Assembly: GCF_022758145.1 (NCBI RefSeq)
Contig: NZ_JAJVDH010000003.1
Coordinates: 310,001 to 374,000, forward strand
Origin: Pontibacter vulgaris
GTDB taxonomy: Bacteria; Bacteroidota; Bacteroidia; Cytophagales; Hymenobacteraceae
Length of the DNA: 64,000 nt
Direction: 5' to 3'
The position numbers and the translations under genes are program-made. The notes beneath the pieces were generated by a model that worked only from the letters and a program-made list of their open reading frames with translations, was not told where the DNA came from and did no database searches. This document shows, in pieces, positions 51,952-60,771 of the stretch (position 1 is the first letter of the stretch; each line of letters begins with the position of its first letter).

Positions 51952-52485
51952 TTACTGTTTAATAAGTTGGATTTCGCAGTGTAATCTGATCTCATCGCTC
52001 ACTACCACGCTGCCGGCTTCCGTTACGGCATCCCACATCAGCCCGAATTCCTTTCTGCTGATCTTTCCATTTACTTCAAAACCGGCTTTTGTTTGTCCGT
52101 AAGGGTCAACAACGGTGCCCTGATATTCTACTTGTACAGTTACAGGTTTTGTAGTTCCCCGGATAGTGAGGTCGCCTGAAAGATTTTCGATTCCCTCGCC
52201 TGTTTCATTAAAGTTCTTTCCCACAAACCGCAGTTCGCTATGGTTAGCCGCATCAAAAAAGTCAGCCGATTTCAGGTGGGTATCGCGTTGGGCATTATTT
52301 GTTTCTATTGAATCTATATCAGCGGTAAACACTATACTTGATGCACTTCTGAAATCGTCACCTTCCGTTTCTACTTCCAGGTTAAACTTCTTAAAATACC
52401 CGGTAACAGTCGTGATCATCAGGTGCTTTACTTTAAACTGTATTTCACTGTGTGCAGGGTCAATGATCCATTTGGTTTTTGCCAT
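51952..52485 (-). CDS. YceI-family lipocalin-like protein
   Basis: A 177-residue YceI-like beta-barrel protein (KWIIDPAHSEIQFKVKHLMI, GDLTIRGTTKPVTV, SRKEFGLMW). YceI proteins bind long polyisoprenoid or amide lipids. No signal peptide is present, so it is probably cytoplasmic, unlike the E. coli form. Upstream lies a 16-bp palindrome (52534-52549). Confidence 0.9.
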   Translation of the reverse strand: MAKTKWIIDPAHSEIQFKVKHLMITTVTGYFKKFNLEVETEGDDFRSASSIVFTADIDSIETNNAQRDTHLKSADFFDAANHSELRFVGKNFNETGEGIENLSGDLTIRGTTKPVTVQVEYQGTVVDPYGQTKAGFEVNGKISRKEFGLMWDAVTEAGSVVVSDEIRLHCEIQLIKQ

Positions 52486-52533
52486 AGTTTTATTGATTTG
52501 AAGTTAATGAAGTACCTGATTAGTAAGCAGAAG

Positions 52534-52549
52534 TATACTTTAAAGTATA
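52534..52549. promoter_or_regulatory. Palindrome TATACTTTAAAGTATA upstream of YceI gene
   Basis: A perfect 16-bp palindrome made of two head-to-head copies of the AAGTATA word, 49 bp upstream of the YceI start. It could be a regulator site or simply two chance neighbours of the over-represented word. Confidence 0.4.
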
Positions 52550-52735
52550 AACTCCCGGTGAACAAGTATAACTCATACCTATATCTACTTTTAATACAAT
52601 AAGTTACAAAGCTTACCAGATTTAAAATAAAACGGCTGCTATTGTATAATACGGAGTCATCTAAAACGGCTGCAATGCGTACATCAAGCAACAAATCCTG
52701 CAATCCAGCTACATCTTGGGGCTAATCTTATAACT

Positions 52736-54877
52736 ATGAAAGTAAAAGTATATCCTGGTAATTCTTCCCCGCTTGGCGCCACCTGGGACGGCGAGGGTGT
52801 AAACTTTGCGCTTTACGCCGACAATGCGACCACCGTAGAACTCTGCCTCTTCGAAAATCTGACAGATGAAGCCGAGTCTGCTAAAATAAAGATGGTGGAG
52901 CGCACGCACCAGGTTTGGCATGTTTACCTGCCAGGTATAAAACCAGGGCAACTATATGGCTACCGTGTGCATGGACCTTATGAGCCGGAAAATGGCCATC
53001 GTTTTAACCCGAACAAGCTCCTTATTGACCCCTATGCGAAAGCCATTTCAGGTACGATTGACTGGCACGATTCGCTTTTCGGCTACGAAGTTGGTAATGA
53101 GCAAGAAGACCTGAGTTTCAGTGAAACCGATAACGCACCTTACATCCCGAAAGCAGTAGTGGCAGACCCTAACTTCGACTGGGAAGGCGACAAACCACCA
53201 AAAATTCCGTACCACCGCACCATAATCTACGAGGCACATGTAAAAGGCTTTACCAAACTGCACCCCGATATACCCGAAAACATACGCGGCACTTATGCGG
53301 CGCTCGCACACCCCGTAACTATAAACTACCTGAAAGAGCTTGGCATTACGGCCATCGAGTTATTGCCCATTCACCATTTTATAACAGACCGCCACCTTGC
53401 TGAAAACAACCTGACCAATTACTGGGGCTATAACACCATCGGTTATTTCGCTCCTGATGTGCGCTACTCAAGCAGCGGCACGGAAGGCCAGCAGGTTATT
53501 GAGTTTAAAAATATGGTAAAGAAGTTGCATAAAGCAGGTATCGAAGTTATACTGGATGTAGTGTATAACCATACCGGCGAAGGTAACCACATGGGGCCAA
53601 CGCTCTCGTTCAGAGGCATCGATAACGCTAGTTACTACCGGCTTACCGAAGAAGACAAACGCTTTTACATGGATTATACCGGCACTGGCAATACACTGAA
53701 TGCCATGTTGCCCAACGTACTCCGCCTGATAATGGATAGCCTGCGCTACTGGATCTTGGAAATGCACGTAGACGGTTTCCGCTTTGACCTGGCCTCTACG
53801 CTTGCCCGCGAGCTGCACGAAGTAGACCGCCTGGGCTCCTTCTTCGATATCATTCACCAGGATCCGGTTATATCGCAGGTTAAGCTTATTGCAGAGCCCT
53901 GGGATATTGGCGAAGGCGGCTACCAGGTTGGCAATTTTCCGGCTGGCTGGGCCGAGTGGAACGGTAAGTACCGCGATTGTATACGCGATTACTGGCGCGG
54001 TGCCGATAGTATGCTGGCCGAATTTGCGGAACGATTTACCGGAAGTTCAGATCTTTATAAAGACGACAACCGCAAGCCCACAGCAAGTATAAATTTTATA
54101 ACAGCACACGATGGTTTTACCCTGCACGACCTTGTTTCTTATAACGAGAAGCACAACATGGCCAACGGCGAAAACAACAACGATGGCGAAAGCCACAACC
54201 GCTCCTGGAACTGTGGTGCTGAAGGAGAAACCGAAGACAAAGACATAATAGCCCTTCGCCAACAGCAGAAACGCAACTTCCTTACCACGCTGTTTTTATC
54301 GCAGGGGGTACCCATGCTGGTAGCCGGCGATGAGCTGAGCCGTACACAACAGGGTAATAACAACGCTTATTGCCAGGACAACGAAATATCCTGGCTGAAC
54401 TGGGAGCAAACCGACCAGGAATTGCTCAACTATACACGCCAGTTAATTCAGTTTGTAAAGAAACACCCGGTTTTTAACCGCAGGCGCTGGTTTCAGGGGC
54501 AGCGAATAAAAGGAACAGGCGTAGAAGATATTGCATGGTTCCTGCCTGAAGGCACCGAAATGACGGAGGAAAACTGGAATCATGATTTTGCCAAATCGTT
54601 GGGCGTGTTTTTAAATGGCCGCGGCCTGCACTGGATGGGACCTAAGGGCGAACAGATTATAGACGATGACTTTTACGTGATCTTTAACGCCCACCACGAG
54701 CCATTGGAGTATAAACTGCCGCCTGCAAAGTATGGCACCAACTGGACCAAATTAATTGATACAAGCCTGGCCAGTATAGCTGAAGATAAAACAACCATTG
54801 GTGCAGGTGAAAAGCTTAAAATAGAAGCACGGTCGGTAGTTTTATTACACCATCCGCATAAAAAACCCAACGTATAA
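52736..54877 (+). CDS. glgX: Glycogen debranching enzyme GlgX
   Basis: A 713-residue GH13 isoamylase-type enzyme that cleaves alpha-1,6 branches of glycogen. A CBM48 domain (about 5-100, SSPLGATWDGEGVNFALYA) precedes the TIM barrel with DVVYNHTGEGN, the nucleophile Asp in VDGFRFDLAST (about 350), acid/base Glu in LIAEPWDIG (about 386) and transition-state Asp in TAHDGFTLHD (about 458), then NGENNNDGESHNRSWNCG. It acts in glycogen mobilisation; no other glg gene is adjacent. Confidence 0.95.
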   Translation: MKVKVYPGNSSPLGATWDGEGVNFALYADNATTVELCLFENLTDEAESAKIKMVERTHQVWHVYLPGIKPGQLYGYRVHGPYEPENGHRFNPNKLLIDPYAKAISGTIDWHDSLFGYEVGNEQEDLSFSETDNAPYIPKAVVADPNFDWEGDKPPKIPYHRTIIYEAHVKGFTKLHPDIPENIRGTYAALAHPVTINYLKELGITAIELLPIHHFITDRHLAENNLTNYWGYNTIGYFAPDVRYSSSGTEGQQVIEFKNMVKKLHKAGIEVILDVVYNHTGEGNHMGPTLSFRGIDNASYYRLTEEDKRFYMDYTGTGNTLNAMLPNVLRLIMDSLRYWILEMHVDGFRFDLASTLARELHEVDRLGSFFDIIHQDPVISQVKLIAEPWDIGEGGYQVGNFPAGWAEWNGKYRDCIRDYWRGADSMLAEFAERFTGSSDLYKDDNRKPTASINFITAHDGFTLHDLVSYNEKHNMANGENNNDGESHNRSWNCGAEGETEDKDIIALRQQQKRNFLTTLFLSQGVPMLVAGDELSRTQQGNNNAYCQDNEISWLNWEQTDQELLNYTRQLIQFVKKHPVFNRRRWFQGQRIKGTGVEDIAWFLPEGTEMTEENWNHDFAKSLGVFLNGRGLHWMGPKGEQIIDDDFYVIFNAHHEPLEYKLPPAKYGTNWTKLIDTSLASIAEDKTTIGAGEKLKIEARSVVLLHHPHKKPNV

Positions 54878-54983
54878 ATGTAAGCTTGAGCTATGGATTA
54901 ACAGCCGGTATTTAACTACCTTGTTCAATCTAAAACTTTACGCACAGGTTTCAGTGTTTATATTAAAACAGCTTATTTAGATA

Positions 54984-55268
54984 ATGGATTTAGAAGTAAC
55001 ACACGATAAAGAATACCAGCAGTTTACAATAGAAATGGGAGGCGACGATGCTGAACTGGCGTATGCCACGCCGGAACAAAATGTTCTGGATTTTCAGCAT
55101 ACCTACGTACCTGAATCGGCACGCGGAAAAGGCGTTGCGAATAAACTGATTGCAGAAGGCCTGCGCTATGCCGAAGAAAACGGGCATTGTGTAATAGCCA
55201 GCTGCCCGGCAGTAGCCAAGTACATAGAGCGCCACCCGGAGCATCAGAAACTGCTGAAACAAGAGTAA
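54984..55268 (+). CDS. Small GNAT-like N-acetyltransferase (YjdJ type)
   Basis: A 94-residue protein of the small GNAT subfamily: VLDFQHTYVPESARGKGVANKLIAEGLRYAEENG (with the acetyl-CoA loop RGKGVA) and CPAVAKYIERHPE. Substrate unknown. It follows glgX by 106 bp and has its own terminator. Confidence 0.9.
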   Translation: MDLEVTHDKEYQQFTIEMGGDDAELAYATPEQNVLDFQHTYVPESARGKGVANKLIAEGLRYAEENGHCVIASCPAVAKYIERHPEHQKLLKQE

Positions 55269-55308
55269 TAATATTTTATACTTTCCGGCTTATTACTAAG
55301 TATAAATT

Positions 55309-55353
55309 AAAAAGAGAGCCGCCCCTAATAACTTCCGGGGCGGCTCTCTTTTT
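55309..55353. terminator. Bidirectional terminator
   Basis: AAAAAGAGAGCCGCCCC (55309-55325) pairs perfectly with GGGGCGGCTCTCTTTTT (55337-55353), between convergent genes. Confidence 0.9.
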
Positions 55354-55376
55354 ATGTAATGTTCAACCAAACTGGC

Positions 55377-55619
55377 TTAACTGCTTTTTACATCTATACT
55401 TTTTAGCGGCAGATATTTCATTAGCTCTTCGTATAGCTGCACTGCTTCCTGTTTTTCAAACATTTTCTGAGAAACGCCAAAATCAAGCGTCAGTTTTGCG
55501 GTTTGCTGGGCCGTTTCGGGTTTGTACGAGAGGTAGTAAACCTTGCTCACATCCATTATAAACACAGATTTCAGGTCGCCACTACCCAGCGGTATCATCA
55601 GTAAATTTGTATCAGCCAT
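55377..55619 (-). CDS. Small conserved-type hypothetical protein
   Basis: An 80-residue soluble protein (MADTNLLMIPLGSGDLKSVF..., QKMFEKQEAVQLYEELMKYL) with a beta-rich first half and a C-terminal helix. No family recognised. Convergent with the GNAT gene across the terminator; composition supports coding. Confidence 0.65.
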   Translation of the reverse strand: MADTNLLMIPLGSGDLKSVFIMDVSKVYYLSYKPETAQQTAKLTLDFGVSQKMFEKQEAVQLYEELMKYLPLKSIDVKSS

Positions 55620-55690
55620 ACTTGCATCATCATTTATGTATACTTTTTATGGTTCTACGTTTTATACATGCATAATGATAAGACAGTAAT

Positions 55691-57169
55691 TTATACTTTG
55701 GCTTCAGCTTTTTCCAAGGCCTCCTGCGCCAGCCTTTTCCGGATTACGCTGTTTTTGCGGCCATACGCCAGGTATATCACAACACCTAGCGCCATCCATA
55801 CAAACAAGCGCAACCATGTTTCCCAAGGCAGAAACGCCATCATACCCAAGCAAATTAAAATACCAAGTATAGGCACCAGCGGCACCAGCGGAGTTTTAAA
55901 ACTGCGGGGTAATTCAGGGTTTGTTTTACGAAGTATAATAACCCCGGCGCATACCATGGCAAAGGCCAACAGCGTACCAATGCTCGTCATTTCGCCAACT
56001 ACACGTATAGGCACCAGGGCTGCAAACAAACTTATAAAGCCGCAAAGTATAAGGTTCGATTTCCAGGGAGTGCGGAATTTTGGGTGAATCTCTGCAAAAA
56101 TCTTTGGCAGCAAACCGTCTTTAGACATGGAGTAAAATACCCGCGACTGCCCCAACAGATCGACCATGATAACGGAAGTATAACCGATAAGTATGGCCAT
56201 GATGATAAGCTGCGGCAACCAGGTATAAGGCGTGTTTTCGATGGCAACCGCAACTGGCGCAGCCGTATTCTGAAAAGCTGTGTAGGGTGCAAGACCCGTC
56301 ATAACGTGGGCAAACAACACGAACAGCACCGTGCAAAGCGCCAGCGAGCCAAGTATACCAATAGGCATGTTGCGCTGCGGATTCTTGGTTTCCTGCGCAG
56401 CCGTAGACACAATATCAAACCCAAGGAAAACGAAGAACACAACGCCCGCTCCCCTGATAATACCACTCCAGCCAAACTCGCCGAACGTACCAGTATTTTC
56501 CGGAATGTAAGGCTGATAGTTTGCAGGATCTATGTAGTTCCAGCCAAGTATAATGAACACCAGTACTACCAGCACTTTAAGCGATACCACAATAGCATTG
56601 AAGATAGCCGACTCTTTTGTGCCACGCATCAGCACCAGCGTCATGAGTATGATTACCAGAGTGGCAGGAAGGTTGAACAGGCCGTTTACAATGGTACCAT
56701 CAGCCAGTGTTATAGTTTCGAAAGGTGAGCGGGTGAGTTGTGGTGGCAAGTATAAGCCATAGTTTGCCAGGAACCTGGTCAGGTAATCGCTCCAGCTGAT
56801 GGCAACAGTAGCAGCGCCTACTGAAAACTCCAGAATCAGATCCCAGCCAATAATCCAGGCTACCCATTCGCCCAAGGTGGCATACGAGTAAGTATAAGCG
56901 CTACCTGCCACCGGTATCATAGAGGCAAATTCGGCGTAGCACAAGCCGGCAAAAGCACAGCCAGCGGCAGCTACTACAAATGAGAGTGTTACAGCTGGCC
57001 CGGCATTATTGGCAGCGGCTATACCTGTAAGCGAGAAAAGCCCGGCCCCGATGATCACACCCAGCCCCAGCATGATGAGCTGAAAGCCACTGAGCGAGCG
57101 TTTTAAAGTTCCTTCGCCTTGCTCGTTCGCATCCTGAACAAGCCACGCGATCGGTTTCTTGAATTGCAT
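55691..57169 (-). CDS. APC-family amino acid permease under SAM riboswitch control
   Basis: A 492-residue secondary transporter with about twelve to fourteen membrane spans. The APC signature is visible as GLGVIIGAGLFSLTGIAAANNAGPAVTLSF (about 35-64, quoted in part) and the loop GLCYAEFASMIPVAGSAYTY. It resembles cationic amino acid transporters (YfnA/CAT type). A SAM-I riboswitch lies upstream on the same strand, so the likely substrate is methionine or a sulfur amino acid precursor. A single gene unit. Confidence 0.9.
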   Translation of the reverse strand: MQFKKPIAWLVQDANEQGEGTLKRSLSGFQLIMLGLGVIIGAGLFSLTGIAAANNAGPAVTLSFVVAAAGCAFAGLCYAEFASMIPVAGSAYTYSYATLGEWVAWIIGWDLILEFSVGAATVAISWSDYLTRFLANYGLYLPPQLTRSPFETITLADGTIVNGLFNLPATLVIILMTLVLMRGTKESAIFNAIVVSLKVLVVLVFIILGWNYIDPANYQPYIPENTGTFGEFGWSGIIRGAGVVFFVFLGFDIVSTAAQETKNPQRNMPIGILGSLALCTVLFVLFAHVMTGLAPYTAFQNTAAPVAVAIENTPYTWLPQLIIMAILIGYTSVIMVDLLGQSRVFYSMSKDGLLPKIFAEIHPKFRTPWKSNLILCGFISLFAALVPIRVVGEMTSIGTLLAFAMVCAGVIILRKTNPELPRSFKTPLVPLVPILGILICLGMMAFLPWETWLRLFVWMALGVVIYLAYGRKNSVIRKRLAQEALEKAEAKV

Positions 57170-57376
57170 TAAAGTAATATTTAAAATTATTAGAGATAAG
57201 AAAACAAAGCGCTATGCCAGCCAAAACCTACTTTGGGGCACGCACTGGAAAATAATTCGGAATGGATTTATTGCCGGAATCAGCAACAACAGCACATAGC
57301 GGCGGCAGGCGCGGCCATTAACAAGGTGCTATCAGATATAAAAGCGGAAAATTGTTGCTGTAAGTACATCGCAAAA

Positions 57377-57490
57377 GTTTATATGTCCCAAAACTGGGCA
57401 GGAGTTAGCACCTTGCAGCATCAGCTGGTGGTTGCTAGAGGTTCGCGGAGCCTGCTCTCTTCCCTCTTCTTTATAAATCTTGATAAAGAT
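57377..57490 (-). ncRNA. SAM-I riboswitch (S-box) leader of the APC permease gene
   Basis: On the minus strand: CTTTATCAAGATTT (P1/P2 start), GAGGGAAGAGAGCAGGCTC, CGAACCTCTAGCAACC, then GGTGCTAACTCCTGCC, a small CCCA...TGGG hairpin (P4) and ATAAA closing P1. These are the conserved SAM-I blocks in the right order and spacing (about 114 nt). It starts a few nt after a well-formed promoter and ends about 207 nt before the permease ATG. Methionine sufficiency would repress the permease. Confidence 0.8.
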
Positions 57491-57494
57491 GCCA

Positions 57495-57527
57495 CAAAGG
57501 TAAGAGCACCTTCTTTACTTTTGCAAA
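57495..57527 (-). promoter_or_regulatory. Promoter of the SAM riboswitch-permease unit
   Basis: Minus-strand -33 TTTG (57524-57527) and -7 TACCTTTG (57495-57502) with a 21-bp spacer, the arrangement known for Bacteroidota sigma-70. Transcription would begin at the riboswitch 5' end. Confidence 0.65.
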
Positions 57528-57651
57528 TTTTTTATTTTCCTGATTAAAAATCAGCCCTCCTCCGAGGCTAAAGCATAGGGAGCTTACACAAACTTTACCT
57601 ATTTTTGTAGACCTTTACAGGCAGTACACAAAACAGTAGTATAGAAGAGGC

Positions 57652-58059
57652 ATGAAAGTAACTTTACACAAAGGCGAAACAATAAAAGAGGCTATTAAAA
57701 CGAGTGGCATAGCAGTAGGCATTGTAGCCGAAAAATTAGGAATCAGCAGAAAAACGCTTTATAATAAGTTTAAAGAAACCAGCATCCCTTCCAGTTTTAT
57801 ACTTAAGGTAGGTGAAGTTATTCACCACGATTTCTCACAGGAGTTTCCACATCTGAGTAAAAACATTAAGAAAGAAACTGCTGCCACTTTGCCGCAGAAC
57901 GCTAACCTGATGTTGCCGTTTGATGGTGAGCCGCAGCCGGCGTACAAACCAACTAATAATCAGAAGGACCTGGAAACCGAACTGGTAAACCTGCAGCGCA
58001 AATACATAGCCCTGCTGGAAAAATTTAATGAACTGCTGCTGAAAACGAACCAGAATTAA
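57652..58059 (+). CDS. Helix-turn-helix protein with C-terminal coiled coil
   Basis: A 135-residue protein. An N-terminal HTH (about 8-45) has GIAVGIVAEKLGISRKTLYNKF, a Fis/TetR-like recognition helix, followed by a Pro/Gln-rich linker and a C-terminal coiled coil (about 100-133, DLETELVNLQRKYIALLEKFNELLL) for dimerisation. Its target is unknown; it is transcribed alone, divergent from the permease leader. Confidence 0.78.
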   Translation: MKVTLHKGETIKEAIKTSGIAVGIVAEKLGISRKTLYNKFKETSIPSSFILKVGEVIHHDFSQEFPHLSKNIKKETAATLPQNANLMLPFDGEPQPAYKPTNNQKDLETELVNLQRKYIALLEKFNELLLKTNQN

Positions 58060-58079
58060 AGTATAAACCCACATACTTT

Positions 58080-58125
58080 AAAGCCTGAGATCATCCCCTA
58101 AAGTATGATCTCAGGCTTTTTTATT
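58080..58125. terminator. Bidirectional terminator
   Basis: AAAGCCTGAGATCAT (58080-58094) pairs perfectly with ATGATCTCAGGCTTT (58105-58119), then TTTTT, between the convergent HTH and META-domain genes. Confidence 0.85.
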
Positions 58126-58132
58126 TCAAACG

Positions 58133-58588
58133 CTATCGGTTTGTTTCGATACTGACATCGTCGGGGTTGCCGGACTGGAAGGTTGCAACAGCTTGTCCGT
58201 CTGCATACAGGGTAAGCAATTTATCGGCGATTTTATAACTATCAATCCGTTGGAGCAAGCCCAGCATTTTGTTTTCCTGCTCTATATTTGGGCACATCAT
58301 TCTGGTTGAGCCAATACCTGATAGGCGAAGCGTAGTGCCCTGCACAGTGTACTTCCCAAAAAAGTTATTACAGCCTGTGTAACCTTTCACCTCCCCTTTG
58401 CCTTCCTCGAACCGGATGTACGCCATGCGTGTATCTTTTGCAGTCTGCACGTCCTGCCCCTCCAACGACAATAATACCCAGTAAGAGCCTCCAATAGATG
58501 ATTGCTCGCCGGCAACGGTTGTTGTTTTGATAGTACAGGCACTGAAAAACAGGCAAAGTATTGTAAAAGCAAGTGCTGTATATTTCAT
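58133..58588 (-). CDS. META-domain (HslJ-like) lipoprotein
   Basis: A 151-residue lipoprotein with lipobox LFFSAC (Cys about 18) and a META domain: SYWVLLSLEGQ, YIRFEEGKGEVKGYTGCNNFFGKY, and RMMCPNIEQENKML. META/HslJ proteins are heat- or stress-associated envelope proteins. A longer frame from an ATG at 58720 would put a non-signal stretch before the lipoprotein signal, so 58588 is preferred. Confidence 0.88.
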   Translation of the reverse strand: MKYTALAFTILCLFFSACTIKTTTVAGEQSSIGGSYWVLLSLEGQDVQTAKDTRMAYIRFEEGKGEVKGYTGCNNFFGKYTVQGTTLRLSGIGSTRMMCPNIEQENKMLGLLQRIDSYKIADKLLTLYADGQAVATFQSGNPDDVSIETNR

Positions 58589-58700
58589 AGTTTCAGGAGT
58601 TTGGTTACGGTTTTGTGTAATTATACTTGCATACGTCTTTATGCTATTCAGGTATGGAACGAACAAAAGATTGGTTTTGCATTGGAAGTATAAAACAGAA

Positions 58701-58728
58701 AAAGCCTGCTGAATTACCAACAGGCTTT
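58701..58728 (-). terminator. Terminator of the disordered-protein gene
   Basis: AAAGCCTG (58701-58708) pairs with CAGGCTTT (58721-58728), followed on the minus strand by TTCTGTTTT. Confidence 0.65.
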
Positions 58729-58749
58729 CTGGTTTATACTTGCAGGCTG

Positions 58750-59673
58750 TTACCCTCGCATGTCGCTTTGGCCATAGTTGCTGATCGGGGAATGCTTGGA
58801 ATAATCTGGACCTGAACGCTGGCTTCTTTCGGAGTTACTGCGGCTCGGGAATTCATCGCTGCGGCGGTCGAACTGGCCTCTCTCACGGCTCTGGTCTGAT
58901 AAGTAAGCTCTGTTTGAGCTGTAACTGCCGGTTCCGTAATTATCGCTGCCCTGGTAACGGCGGCTGCTTCCATAGCCATCGTAGCCTTCGTTCTGGTAAC
59001 GCGATTGCTGACGGCCATAGTCGTTTTCGCTTTTGCTGCGGCCTGCATCAGATCGGTCGAAGTAACGGTCATCCAGGTTCTCGCTGTACTGCGATGTACG
59101 CTGGCCGCGGCTACCCCTGTCGTGCCCGTAATTATGCCGTTCGTCACGGCCAAACTCTGTAAATCTTCTGCCCTGTCCACCGGTACGGTAGCTGTTTTCC
59201 TGGCGTGCGTAATGGTCGGTTTCGCTGTAGTCAGGCTGGTTAAGGCCATAGTTTCCGCTGTTCATATAATCATCGCGTTCGCTGCGCCAGCCAGTGCCTC
59301 TGGTTCTGTCATAGCCGCCGTTGCGGTCGTAGTTCATGTATGGGTTAGGGTCGCCGTAGTGGTAATGGTCCTGGCGGTTTCTGTCCTGGTCGTAGTTGCT
59401 CTGGCCGCTTCTGTAGCTGCGGCCACCTCCCTGGCCTGCCATTGGTCCCATTGTGCCTTCATTAAAATCGCTGCGCTGCGTGCTTCTCACATCCCGATGC
59501 ATCTCTTCGTGGTGCGGCATGCCAAAATAATTTCCTCTCTCCGTATAGCGGGTCAGATGGCTCGATAAATCATTCTGTTCTCTACCACGGTGCTCACCAC
59601 GGTGTTCCTGGCCAAAATGTTCGTTGTCGCGTTCGTAATAACCGGTACCAAAATTTCTCTCAAATCTCTCCAT
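58750..59673 (-). CDS. Arg/Gly/Tyr/Asp/Ser-rich intrinsically disordered protein
   Basis: A 307-residue protein that is almost entirely low complexity: arginine, glycine, tyrosine, aspartate, serine, asparagine and glutamine dominate, with only two lysines, no cysteine and very few hydrophobic residues. Short patterns such as YDRNGGYDR, GQGRRF and RGSRGQR recur irregularly, giving alternating charge and many aromatic-arginine pairs. No domain recognised. It reads as a soluble, disordered, nucleic-acid- or condensate-type protein. An ATG at 59748 would add a hydrophobic leader from the promoter region, so 59673 (MERFERNFGTG) is chosen. The opposite strand also has long open frames, an effect of the skewed composition. 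Confidence 0.75.
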   Translation of the reverse strand: MERFERNFGTGYYERDNEHFGQEHRGEHRGREQNDLSSHLTRYTERGNYFGMPHHEEMHRDVRSTQRSDFNEGTMGPMAGQGGGRSYRSGQSNYDQDRNRQDHYHYGDPNPYMNYDRNGGYDRTRGTGWRSERDDYMNSGNYGLNQPDYSETDHYARQENSYRTGGQGRRFTEFGRDERHNYGHDRGSRGQRTSQYSENLDDRYFDRSDAGRSKSENDYGRQQSRYQNEGYDGYGSSRRYQGSDNYGTGSYSSNRAYLSDQSRERGQFDRRSDEFPSRSNSERSQRSGPDYSKHSPISNYGQSDMRG

Positions 59674-59796
59674 AGTTGTGGTTTTTAAATTGATAATCAC
59701 TCTGACTAATAAACGAATGAACGCCGCGAGTGTTAGCGCTACCACCAAAATGAACGAGAATTAACAGGTATATACCGGCTTATCGTACCTGCAGGT

Positions 59797-60492
59797 TTAT
59801 ACTTGCGCAGTACTTATTTCTGCAGCAGTTTGTGTTATACTATAGTTGTTAAAAGTGATGGTGTCTGAAGTTTTTCCTTCGAGTAAAACTTTAATAGGGC
59901 GCGCCATTGCCCTGTTTTGGGTCGGGAACCAGGGGCGCTGCTCCTGCACCACAATAAACATTCCGGTTGCATCGCCTACGGCTCCAAAAGTAGCGTTTCC
60001 AGTTTTCCATTGTTGTAGTTGCAAACGGGCTTTGAGTTCTTTTGTGAACGTTTGCACATCGGGCACAGGCAAACCAACTTCGGCAATATCCAGCACGGCA
60101 TCGGCGCTGAAGGCGGCTTCGGATCCGGGCGAACTTTGATGTGAAATCAGTTCCAGAATGTTAAAGTCAGTATCGTAGAAGTATAAAGCATGGGCTCCCC
60201 ATTCCTGGTGGTGCACAACCGGCGTACCACTGCCTGATTCGTACAGAAAGGCAGCTCTGTCGTTCAGCCAGATACGGGCTTCTTCGATCTTATCTGCAGG
60301 TATATTAAATGCAAAATGATAGGGACCTGGCGGTGCCCAGGAAGTATACTTAAAGCAAAGGCGCGAGCTCCCTGCTTTTACACAAAATTGTTTCTCATCC
60401 TCTGAAAGCAAAGCAAATCCAAGCACATTTGTATAAAATTGTTTCGTACCGGCTAAGTCGTTGGTTTCCAGTTCAAGTTCCTGTATTTTCAT
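59797..60492 (-). CDS. VOC-family (glyoxalase/bleomycin-resistance fold) protein
   Basis: A 231-residue protein with two glyoxalase-fold modules. The first (about 1-120) begins KIQELELETNDLAGTKQFYTNVLGF and ends GAHALYFYDTDFNILELI, the classic metal-binding barrel pattern. The second (about 130-230) is more diverged (VGLPVPDVQTFTKELKARL). Enzymatic role unknown; could be dioxygenase, isomerase or drug-binding. Confidence 0.85.
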   Translation of the reverse strand: MKIQELELETNDLAGTKQFYTNVLGFALLSEDEKQFCVKAGSSRLCFKYTSWAPPGPYHFAFNIPADKIEEARIWLNDRAAFLYESGSGTPVVHHQEWGAHALYFYDTDFNILELISHQSSPGSEAAFSADAVLDIAEVGLPVPDVQTFTKELKARLQLQQWKTGNATFGAVGDATGMFIVVQEQRPWFPTQNRAMARPIKVLLEGKTSDTITFNNYSITQTAAEISTAQV

Positions 60493-60771
60493 AGTTTAGG
60501 GTTAAGTGGTTTGTATAAGAAAGATACTACATTGGCAGGTTTACGGCTATTGCTAAAGCTATATTTTTCGATACTTTTTACTAGGCAAGCAAACCGGATC
60601 TGTTTCTGAAACGCTGGACTGAAATTATATCCTGTTTAACCCCTTTCTAAAAATCAGCTATTAAATCATCAGTGCAACTCTTACGTCGAGTTATTGAGGC
60701 TGTTCATCTATTTCTTACGGTTAAACAAACTGCATTTTATACTTTAGTAACTCTAACTCATAAATTAAACT
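60493..60771. other. Divergent intergenic region
   Basis: Promoter region between the VOC and M61 peptidase genes. No repeat or RNA seen. Confidence 0.4.

Noticed and set aside
56084-56728. 214-codon plus-strand frame opposite the APC permease
   Set aside because: It is the antisense of a clearly conserved membrane transporter; its sequence is Arg/His/Asn-rich and not protein-like.
58734-59568. Long Ala/Thr/Val-rich frames (171 and 187 codons) overlapping the disordered protein gene on other frames
   Set aside because: They are a by-product of the Arg/Gly-biased codons of the gene at 58750-59673; they have no signal, domain or promoter, and only the chosen frame starts cleanly with a hydrophilic N-terminus.
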